Shown: positions 6,808-13,273 of the stretch, piece by piece | Layout of the letters: the number at the start of each line of letters is the position of its first letter | Position numbering within the stretch: position 1 is the stretch's first letter | From: JAPLXD01 sp041662765 | Lineage (GTDB): Bacteria; Patescibacteriota; Minisyncoccia; Moranbacterales; UBA11712 | Direction of reading: 5' to 3' | Assembly (NCBI GenBank): GCA_041662765.1 | Contig: JBAZRT010000009.1 | Location: forward strand, 1 to 20,817 | DNA: 20,817 bases | Notes under the pieces: generated by a model | Seen by the model: only the letters and a program-made list of their open reading frames with translations | What the model was told of the DNA's origin: nothing | The model's database searches: none | Translations under genes and position numbers: made by a program

Positions 6808-9342
6808 ATGGACACGTATAGCTTAAATTTGATTCTCTATCCTCTTGCGGGCTTTGTTGCGGTCGTCTGTTTTGCGTCGGGAGCTCTCCTGGTCTTCAAG
6901 AGTTTTGTGAGTTTCCGAGGAATTATTACCCGGTCTCTCAATATGGATATTGATGTCGTGAAAGTGAGCCGGCCCATGAAGCGTGATTCGCAAGGGGGAG
7001 AGCAGCAGCAGCCCAAATCGGAAAGAGAATTGATTTCGGTGATGGAACATCTTTTCGCGAGTCTTGGAAACATAAAAGAGAAGGCAAATATATGGCACAG
7101 GATCATATATGGAGACGCGGTCGTGGCGCTTGAGATTGCGAATCCTGCGGATAATGATGAAATTTCATTTTATATTGGCGCACCTAGAAAATTTATCAAC
7201 ATCGTTGAGCGGCAAATACACAGTTTTTATCCAAAAGCTTCGATCGAAAGGGCAGGCGACTACAATATTTTTTCTCCCGGAAGCTTCACAGCCGCTTCGG
7301 TTCTTTCCCTCAAAGACAAACATCATTTTCCAATTCGGACATACCAGACGCTTGAGGCCGATCCTCTCAACAACATCACAAACGTTCTTGGAAAATTTGA
7401 CGAAAAAAAAGAGGGAGCCGCGATTCAGATTCTTCTCAAGCCGGCGCGCGGTCTTTGGCGGCAGAAAGGAAAGCAGGTCGCTCACAAGATGCAGCAGGGT
7501 AGGCAGCTGTCTGACGTGAAAAAAGACACATTGCTTCGTCAAACTGCGCGCGGATTTTTGAATGTTATCTTCAAAAAAGACAATGACAAAGAAAAAGACA
7601 TATTGAAGCAAAGCAAAGATGCGATCCAGCTTACGCCTGAAGAGCAAGAAGTGGTGAAAAAAATCGAAGGCAAGGCCGGGAAATCAGGGTTCGATGTGAA
7701 TATTCGCTTGATTGCTTCGGCACTCACTCAAGAGCGTTCGGAGGTTATTCTCTCCGAACTTGAAAATGGTTTTATACAATACGAAAATCCGGGACTGAAC
7801 AGTTTCAAGGTCTTGCGTGAAAACAAGCTGCGTCAAAAAAATATCGCTTTTGATTTTATATTTCGCAATTTTCGCAGCGACCAAAGTTTCGTTCTGTCTT
7901 CGGAAGAAGTTGCCAGTATTTTCCATTTCCCTCTTTTCTCGACCGAAACGCCAAAGATCGCATGGCTCAAGGCTCGCACAGCTGCGCCTCCGTCGAATAT
8001 TTCCAAAGAAGGAATCATGCTTGGCTTCAATGACTATCGAGGAGTTGAGACCGTTATTCATCACTCGGAAGATGACCGTCGCCGCCATTTCTATGTTGTT
8101 GGTCAGACCGGAACCGGAAAATCGACGATGATGGAAGAAATGGTGAAACAGGACATCCAGAACGGAAAGGGTGTTTGCGTGATCGATCCTCACGGAGAAT
8201 TTGTTGATCATGTGCTTGAGAACATTCCAAAGGGACGGGCGGAAGACGTGATCTATTTCGATCCGGCAGATATGGAGCGGCCGTACGGGCTCAATATGCT
8301 TGAATTCGACGCGAATAAGCCGGAGCAAAAAACATTTGTCATCAACGAGATGATCAATATTTTTGACAAGCTGTATGACCTTCGTCAGACGGGCGGGCCG
8401 ATGTTCGAGCAATATATGCGGAATGCCGCTCTTCTCGTGATGGAGCATCCGGAATCAGGTTCGACACTCATGGAAATTCCGCGCGTGCTTGCCGATGAAG
8501 AATTCCGGCATCTGAAACTCAAGCACTGCGCAAACCCGGTCGTCAAAAATTTCTGGGAAAAAGAAGCCGAAAAAGCGGGCGGGGAAGCGGCACTTGCGAA
8601 TATGGTGCCATATATCACTTCCAAACTCACGCAGTTCATTTCGAACGATATGATGCGTCCGATCATCGCGCAGGAAAAATCGACGATCAATTTCCGCGCC
8701 GCAATGGACAACCAGCAGATCATCCTCGTCAATCTTTCGAAAGGAAAGATCGGAGAGATCAATGCAAATCTCTTGGGAATGATAATCGTTGGGAAAATTT
8801 TGATCTCGGCTCTTTCGCGGGTGGATATGCCGGAAGAGCAGCGCAAAGATTTCTATCTGTACATCGATGAATTTCAGAACTTCACAACTGATTCGATCTC
8901 GCAGATCCTGTCTGAAGCGCGAAAATACCGCTTGGCTCTTGTCATCGCTCATCAATTCATCGCCCAGCTCAAGGAAGAAATATCCAAAGCTGTTTTTGGA
9001 AACGTCGGTTCAATTTGCTCGTTCCGGGTGGGCGCCGAGGACGCGGAATTTCTGCAAAAACAATTCGAGCCGGTTTTTGATGCGAACGACCTCATGAACG
9101 TGGACAATCACAATTGCTTTATGAAACTCTTGATCGCAAACCAGGTCGCAACGCCGTTCAATATGAAAACCTATCCGCCAACCAAGGGATCGAAAGAGAT
9201 CGCCGAGGCCATAAAAGAACTTTCAAAGTTGAAATACGGACGAAATCGTGATATAGTGAATGAAGAGATACTCAAGAAATCAAGCTTTGTTTCCGCCCCT
9301 GCATCAGCCGACGCGTTTGATATGGGAGAAAAACCTTTGTAA
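6808..9342 (+). CDS. Membrane-anchored VirD4/TraG-HerA-type ATPase (844 aa)
   Basis: An N-terminal membrane helix (about residues 7-32) is followed by a roughly 390-residue region of unknown fold and then a RecA/FtsK-HerA-like motor. The motor has Walker A GQTGTGKST (432-440), a DPHGEF motif shortly after, Walker B YLYIDEFQNF (D687, E688), an IAHQF sensor-like motif, and GNVGSICSFRVG with AEDAEFL near the end, as in VirD4/TraG coupling proteins and related CPR ATPases. Such proteins are hexameric motors that move DNA, or sometimes protein, across membranes. The ATG at 6808 is preferred; an in-frame TTG two codons earlier (6802) is the alternative. It is the last large gene of the 2990-9342 run. 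No VirB4, relaxase, pilin or other secretion gene is in the window, so whether it serves conjugation, DNA uptake or something else is open. Confidence 0.85.
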   Translation: MDTYSLNLILYPLAGFVAVVCFASGALLVFKSFVSFRGIITRSLNMDIDVVKVSRPMKRDSQGGEQQQPKSERELISVMEHLFASLGNIKEKANIWHRIIYGDAVVALEIANPADNDEISFYIGAPRKFINIVERQIHSFYPKASIERAGDYNIFSPGSFTAASVLSLKDKHHFPIRTYQTLEADPLNNITNVLGKFDEKKEGAAIQILLKPARGLWRQKGKQVAHKMQQGRQLSDVKKDTLLRQTARGFLNVIFKKDNDKEKDILKQSKDAIQLTPEEQEVVKKIEGKAGKSGFDVNIRLIASALTQERSEVILSELENGFIQYENPGLNSFKVLRENKLRQKNIAFDFIFRNFRSDQSFVLSSEEVASIFHFPLFSTETPKIAWLKARTAAPPSNISKEGIMLGFNDYRGVETVIHHSEDDRRRHFYVVGQTGTGKSTMMEEMVKQDIQNGKGVCVIDPHGEFVDHVLENIPKGRAEDVIYFDPADMERPYGLNMLEFDANKPEQKTFVINEMINIFDKLYDLRQTGGPMFEQYMRNAALLVMEHPESGSTLMEIPRVLADEEFRHLKLKHCANPVVKNFWEKEAEKAGGEAALANMVPYITSKLTQFISNDMMRPIIAQEKSTINFRAAMDNQQIILVNLSKGKIGEINANLLGMIIVGKILISALSRVDMPEEQRKDFYLYIDEFQNFTTDSISQILSEARKYRLALVIAHQFIAQLKEEISKAVFGNVGSICSFRVGAEDAEFLQKQFEPVFDANDLMNVDNHNCFMKLLIANQVATPFNMKTYPPTKGSKEIAEAIKELSKLKYGRNRDIVNEEILKKSSFVSAPASADAFDMGEKPL

Positions 9343-9391
9343 ATTAAAAGTTGAAAAGGAAAAGATAAAAGTTAGCTTTTCACTTTTAATT
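9342..9391 (+). repeat. Imperfect inverted repeat after the ATPase gene
   Basis: The left arm AATTAAAAGTTGAAAAG (9342-9358) is complementary to the right arm (9376-9391) except for one extra T, giving about 16 bp of stem around a 17-nt A-rich loop. The right arm is followed by TTTAATA. It could be a weak bidirectional terminator for the ATPase cluster or one copy of a dispersed A/T-rich intergenic repeat. Confidence 0.5.
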
Positions 9392-9407
9392 TTTAATATA
9401 AAATATC

Positions 9408-9557
9408 ATGACAGATGATATGAACCCAACTCCGGTTGATCCGGCAACTGACGCTCCGGCGACAGATATGCCCGAAGTAACCCCAACAGAGGCTCCGGTT
9501 GTTGAGCCGATGGCGGCTCCGGAAGTTCCGGTCGAAGAAACACCAGCAGCTGAATAA
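9408..9557 (+). CDS. Pro/Ala/Glu-rich acidic mini-protein (49 aa)
   Basis: A 50-codon frame runs from ATG 9408 to TAA 9555. The product is made almost entirely of P, A, E, D, T and V in repeating units such as TPVDPATDAPATDMPE and APEVPVEETPAAE. It has no Lys, Arg, Cys or aromatic residue and is strongly acidic, so it should be disordered. The strong compositional bias and third-position G/C choice (many CCG, GCG, GCT) look coding. It follows the ATPase cluster, is preceded by an A/T-rich leader without Shine-Dalgarno, and ends inside a hairpin followed by a terminator. Function unknown. Short length is the main doubt. Confidence 0.6.
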   Translation: MTDDMNPTPVDPATDAPATDMPEVTPTEAPVVEPMAAPEVPVEETPAAE

Positions 9558-9574
9558 TTTTTCGAAATTATTCA
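9551..9574 (+). other. Perfect 10-bp hairpin with UUCG loop over the stop codon
   Basis: TGAATAATTT (9551-9560), loop TTCG (9561-9564) and AAATTATTCA (9565-9574) form a perfect stem with a UUCG tetraloop in the plus-strand RNA. The TAA stop (9555-9557) of the 49-aa frame lies inside the left arm. It sits 2 bp before the terminator and may protect the mRNA 3' end or help termination. Confidence 0.6.
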
Positions 9575-9576
9575 TC

Positions 9577-9608
9577 AAAAAAGCCAGCCGAGAGGGACCG
9601 GCTTTTTT
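9577..9608. terminator. Bidirectional rho-independent terminator
   Basis: AAAAAAGCC (9577-9585) and GGCTTTTTT (9600-9608) are perfectly complementary around a 14-nt interior that can add further G-C pairs. Both strands end in a T run. It separates the forward 49-aa gene from the reverse 120-aa gene. Confidence 0.8.
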
Positions 9609-9640
9609 GTTTGCGAAAATGAAGGAAGCAGCTAAGGAGG

Positions 9641-10003
9641 CTATTTTGCTTCGGCGCTTGAATCTTCTTTTGGCAGTTCCCTAAAAAGAGGCAGATCTTT
9701 TTTCTTGTTTTTGAGGAGAAATTTGTATGGGTCTTTGAAATCTTCAAGAAGTTTGTCGAAAATAGCCTTGTATTTTCCTGTGATTTGGCTTCCCCAAGGA
9801 ACAATTTTTTCTCTTCCAAGAAGCATCACAAGCATGCTTTCCAAATTTTCTTGATATTTTTCGCTGAGCAAAAAGGCTTCCGGATCTCTTTTGAGAAAAT
9901 TTGCGAAATCACTTCGCAGCTGCCAATATTTCAACGATTTGCCATCATCTTTTTTGATTATGGTTTCATCATTGATAAGACCTTGATCGGGTATTTTTTC
10001 CAT
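9641..10003 (-). CDS. Unassigned 120-aa protein coupled to the DUF763 gene
   Basis: A soluble, charged protein with no TM segment, signal peptide, cysteine or recognisable catalytic motif. Aromatic and hydrophobic residues are spread through the middle (LKYWQLRSDFANFLKRDPEA, then IVPWGSQITGKYKAIFDKLL), which suggests a folded helical domain, followed by a polar C-terminal tail. Its ATG (10001-10003) overlaps the TAA of the upstream DUF763 gene by one base (TAATG), a classical sign of translational coupling, so the two products are probably made together. It faces the forward 49-aa gene across the terminator at 9577-9608. I do not recognise a family. Confidence 0.65.
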   Translation of the reverse strand: MEKIPDQGLINDETIIKKDDGKSLKYWQLRSDFANFLKRDPEAFLLSEKYQENLESMLVMLLGREKIVPWGSQITGKYKAIFDKLLEDFKDPYKFLLKNKKKDLPLFRELPKEDSSAEAK

Positions 10004-11148
10004 TAAATTAGCTTGCTTAATACTTTATTTTTCTCACTATATCCAATTTTCATCTTGGACGCAAGCACTCGCATGGTTGCAATGGTCTGGTCATAGGTCG
10101 GACGGTCGACAGGATAGGGGATGAAGTCTTTTCCGCCGTGGGCAAAGGAGTAGCGGGCGGGATCTTCGTATGATGCTTTCGCGCCATAGATCACTTCGGC
10201 AGTGAGAGCGAGAGCGCGGATCGTCTTGGGCCCGACGCCTTTCAAGGATAAGAGCTGTTCATAGCTTTTCGGTTTTATCTTATTCACCTCGTAGAGAATT
10301 TTTTGCAGATATTTGCTTTTGGTGAAATCTTCCGTGATGACGGGCAAGACTTCGAAATCGCGGTCATGCAGATGCATTTTTGTGAGCTCTTGATTTTCAT
10401 CGCCCATTGAAACGATATCGCTTTGGGGAGTGGAATATTTTCGAAGCAATTTCAGATCTTTCATCAGGGTATCATAGCTTCCTTGGACGAGCTCGGTGCT
10501 GATCTTTTGCGTGTTCTCGCTTTCTCTTGCGGTCATATTGAGTCCTGTATGCTGGCCGTCAGAAATTATTCCGGCATGCGGTTCGATGACCATATTTTTC
10601 GCATCGTCCGAAAACCAGTGATACCTTCGCGCTGTAACATTTTTTTCGTTCATTCCTTGCTGGACAACGGCCCAAGTGCCGTTTTGCGAAAAGAAAAAAC
10701 AATGGTGATAGATTTGAAATCCGTCTTGAACGAGCGAAGAATCAACCTTGGCAGCCATCCGGGAATTGTATTCAAGAGAATTTATTTTCTTCTGCGAGAG
10801 CTCTGCCCGCGCGCCAAAAAGAGAAATTTGCTCCGGAGTTTTGAGCGAAGTCTTTCCTTTCCCGCCGCAGATGTACACGCCCAAATCTCTTTCTTCACCG
10901 CGGGTGGCTTCTTTGAGCGCGGCGGTGAGGATCGTCGTGAGACCCGACGCGTTCCAGTCGAAAGCGAGCACGGTACCGAGCGCCTGAAACCAGACCGGAT
11001 CGGCGATCCGTTTCACAAATTCATCCGGCCCGTATTCAGCAATGATGACCCGGGACATTTCTCGCCCCAATTTCACCATCCGCTCAAATAGCCATTTCGG
11101 GCATTTGCCATAATCGAGAGTAAATGTAGCAATTCCTCGTTTGAACAT
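10003..11148 (-). CDS. DUF763-family protein with helix-hairpin-helix-like motif
   Basis: The 381-residue protein starts MFKRGIATFTLDYGKCPKWL, the characteristic N-terminus of the DUF763 family found in archaea and some bacteria. Typical internal stretches are ADPVWFQALGTVLAFDWNAS and WAVVQQGMN. Near residue 300 there is LLSLKGVGPKTIRALAL, which looks like a helix-hairpin-helix DNA-binding motif, followed by a conserved-looking FAHGGKDFIPYPVDRPTYD segment. The family has no established function to my knowledge; a nucleic-acid role is an inference from the HhH-like motif and from its divergent position next to uvrBAC. The ATG at 11148 has two tandem copies of an 8-bp sequence just upstream and no Shine-Dalgarno sequence. 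It is translationally coupled to the 120-aa gene. Length fits the family. Confidence 0.85.
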   Translation of the reverse strand: MFKRGIATFTLDYGKCPKWLFERMVKLGREMSRVIIAEYGPDEFVKRIADPVWFQALGTVLAFDWNASGLTTILTAALKEATRGEERDLGVYICGGKGKTSLKTPEQISLFGARAELSQKKINSLEYNSRMAAKVDSSLVQDGFQIYHHCFFFSQNGTWAVVQQGMNEKNVTARRYHWFSDDAKNMVIEPHAGIISDGQHTGLNMTARESENTQKISTELVQGSYDTLMKDLKLLRKYSTPQSDIVSMGDENQELTKMHLHDRDFEVLPVITEDFTKSKYLQKILYEVNKIKPKSYEQLLSLKGVGPKTIRALALTAEVIYGAKASYEDPARYSFAHGGKDFIPYPVDRPTYDQTIATMRVLASKMKIGYSEKNKVLSKLI

Positions 11149-11150
11149 AC

Positions 11151-11166
11151 TATCACTATATCACTA
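11151..11166. repeat. Tandem 8-bp direct repeat in the DUF763/uvrB divergent region
   Basis: TATCACTA occurs twice head to tail (11151-11158 and 11159-11166), two bases upstream of the DUF763 start codon. It could be an operator for the reverse operon or simple sequence. Confidence 0.4.
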
Positions 11167-11192
11167 TTTTATAATTTATGGTAGTATCCATA

Positions 11193-11221
11193 TAGACATA
11201 TCGATTTTTGGCGTATATAAT
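11193..11221 (+). promoter_or_regulatory. Strong sigma70-type promoter directly before uvrB
   Basis: TAGACA (11193-11198, five of six consensus bases), a 17-bp spacer and a perfect TATAAT (11216-11221). Transcription should begin around 11228, at or next to the ATG at 11229, implying a leaderless or nearly leaderless uvrB mRNA. I see no LexA-like operator (neither GAAC-N4-GTTC nor CTG-N10-CAG). Confidence 0.7.
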
Positions 11222-11228
11222 AGGTAGA

Positions 11229-13187
11229 ATGAAATTCAAGATAAGCTCTAAATTTCGTCCAGACGGGGATCAACCGAAAGCAATCGAGAAATTGACCGCC
11301 GGGCTTCGGCGTGGAAATAAATTTCAAACTTTGCTCGGGGTGACCGGATCCGGGAAGACGTTCACGATGGCGAATGTGATCGAGAATGTCCAAAAACCAA
11401 CTCTGGTGATCGCGCCGAACAAGACGCTGGCAGCGCAACTCGCCCAGGAATTCCGAACTTTTTTTCCAAAAAACGCGGTGGAATATTTTGTTTCCTATTA
11501 TGATTACTACCAGCCAGAAGCGTATATTTCTTCATCCGACACCTATATCGAAAAAGAAGCTCAGATAAACGACGAAATCGACCGGCTGCGCCATGCGGCG
11601 ACGGTAGCGGTTTTGTCGCGGCAGGATTCAATCGTAGTGGCGTCAGTATCGTGCATATACGGACTCGGTTCGCCGGAATTCTATGAAGAAATATCTTTGA
11701 GTCTCAAAGTCGGGGAAGCGGCTGATCGGGAAAAACTGATCAAGGATCTCACAGAAATGCATTTTCTCCGCTCGGAATATTTGTCCCGCGGAAAATTTCG
11801 CGCTCACGGGGAGACGATCGAAGTTATGTCGCCGTCGCGGGAAATTGTGACCCGTATTGAAATAAAAGAAGACAAGATCAAAAAAATAAGCGAATATGAT
11901 TTTTTGACCGGAGAAGCGCTTGGGAAACTGGAAAAAGTTTTGATATACCCAGCCAAGCATTTTGTCGTTCCGGAACCGGTATTGGAAGAAGCCTTGAATC
12001 AGATAGAAAAAGAATTGAACGAAAGAGTGGCGTATTTCAAAAAGCACAAAAAATTATTGGAGGCCGAAAGAATATACCGCCGGACAAAACAGGACCTCGA
12101 AATGATGCGGGAAATCGGATATTGCAACGGAATCGAGAACTATTCCCGCTATCTCACCGGACGTGCGCCAGGCGAGGCGCCATACACGCTGGTGGATTAT
12201 TTTGCAAAAAACTTTCTGATCGTCATCGACGAATCGCACGTGACGGTTCCGCAGCTCAATGCGATGTATAACGGCGATCACGCCCGGAAAAAGGCGCTTA
12301 TTGACAACGGTTTCCGTCTTCCGAGCGCTTATGACAACCGGCCGATGAAATTCAGCGAATTTGAAAAGAAAATAAACCAAGTTATTTTCACTTCAGCGAC
12401 TCCTGCCGATTATGAGCGAAAAAATTCGGCTCAAACGGTCGAGCAGATTATCAGGCCGACGGGATTGATTGACCCTGAATTGGTGATCAAGCCGGCGAAG
12501 GGGCAGGTGAAAGATGTGATTGAGGAGATAAAAAGTGTAGTAGCGAAAAAAGAACGCGTGCTGGTGACGACGCTCACGAAAAAAATGGCCGAGGATTTGG
12601 CGGAATTTTTGAAAGAAAATGAAATAAAATCGGAATATTTGCATTCGGGGGTGGATACGATGGAGCGGGTGCGTATCTTGGAAAATTTGCGGCGAGGAAA
12701 ATTTGATGTCCTAGTGGGTGTTAACCTGCTTCGAGAGGGTCTCGATTTACCAGAAGTAAGCTTAGTAACGATACTTGACGCAGACAAGGAGGGATTTTTG
12801 CGTTCGGAAACTTCACTCGTGCAAACGATTGGCCGCGCAGCGCGCAATATTTCCGGGCGGGTGATTCTTTATGCCGACAAAATCACCGGATCGATGAAAC
12901 GGGCAATAGATGAAACCAACCGCCGGCGCGAAACGCAGACGAAATACAACAAAGCGCATCACATCACGCCCAAATCGATCAAAAAAAAGATCGAATCCAT
13001 CGTTGATCACGAACTCAAACCCGAAATTTCGCAAGAATTTGTGAAACTAGAGTCTCTCGAAGACATCGCCGGATACGTGAAGCAAAAAGAGCGCGAAATG
13101 AAAGAAGCGGCGCGGAATATGGAATTCGAAAAAGCGGCGCTGATCCGGGATGAAATAATTCAACTGAGAAAATTGCAGATGGGGTAG
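11229..13187 (+). CDS. uvrB: Excinuclease ABC subunit UvrB
   Basis: UvrB is the damage-verifying helicase-like subunit of nucleotide excision repair. It is loaded by UvrA and then recruits UvrC. The 652-aa product has the full family layout: N-terminal KFRPDGDQPKAIEKL, Walker A GVTGSGKT (37-44), the damage-probing beta-hairpin region with VSYYDYYQPEAYI, DESHVTVPQL, TSATPADYE, the motif V/VI region (GVNLLREGLDLPEVSLV and QTIGRAARN), and a C-terminal UVR domain (EREMKEAARNMEFEKAALIR) that binds UvrC. I choose the ATG at 11229 because MKFKISSKFRPDGDQP matches the usual UvrB N-terminus; a TTG at 11208 would place the -10 element inside the gene. uvrA follows 86 bp later on the same strand. No oddity in the motifs. 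Confidence 0.98.
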   Translation: MKFKISSKFRPDGDQPKAIEKLTAGLRRGNKFQTLLGVTGSGKTFTMANVIENVQKPTLVIAPNKTLAAQLAQEFRTFFPKNAVEYFVSYYDYYQPEAYISSSDTYIEKEAQINDEIDRLRHAATVAVLSRQDSIVVASVSCIYGLGSPEFYEEISLSLKVGEAADREKLIKDLTEMHFLRSEYLSRGKFRAHGETIEVMSPSREIVTRIEIKEDKIKKISEYDFLTGEALGKLEKVLIYPAKHFVVPEPVLEEALNQIEKELNERVAYFKKHKKLLEAERIYRRTKQDLEMMREIGYCNGIENYSRYLTGRAPGEAPYTLVDYFAKNFLIVIDESHVTVPQLNAMYNGDHARKKALIDNGFRLPSAYDNRPMKFSEFEKKINQVIFTSATPADYERKNSAQTVEQIIRPTGLIDPELVIKPAKGQVKDVIEEIKSVVAKKERVLVTTLTKKMAEDLAEFLKENEIKSEYLHSGVDTMERVRILENLRRGKFDVLVGVNLLREGLDLPEVSLVTILDADKEGFLRSETSLVQTIGRAARNISGRVILYADKITGSMKRAIDETNRRRETQTKYNKAHHITPKSIKKKIESIVDHELKPEISQEFVKLESLEDIAGYVKQKEREMKEAARNMEFEKAALIRDEIIQLRKLQMG

Positions 13188-13273
13188 ATTCTGAAATTGA
13201 TTTATTGACTCATTAGTACTACTATAGGTGAAACCCTTAAATGGGGCACTTTTGTGTTAGTAAACAATTAAAT

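Noticed and set aside
7684..8448. 254-aa reverse open frame inside the ATPase gene
   Set aside because: It lies antisense to the conserved motor domain, has no recognisable motif and mirrors the coding bias of the real gene.
10423..11091. 222-aa forward open frame opposite DUF763
   Set aside because: Shadow of the DUF763 gene, with no start signal or motif.
13205..13233. TTGACT as a -35 for a separate uvrA promoter
   Set aside because: No acceptable -10 at 16-18 bp; the nearest TATA-like hexamer is only about 12 bp away.
13241..13273. 11-residue N-terminal extension of UvrA
   Set aside because: It has a better Shine-Dalgarno position, but the family starts at MDKIIIRGAREHN and the extension looks non-conserved; kept only as an alternative.
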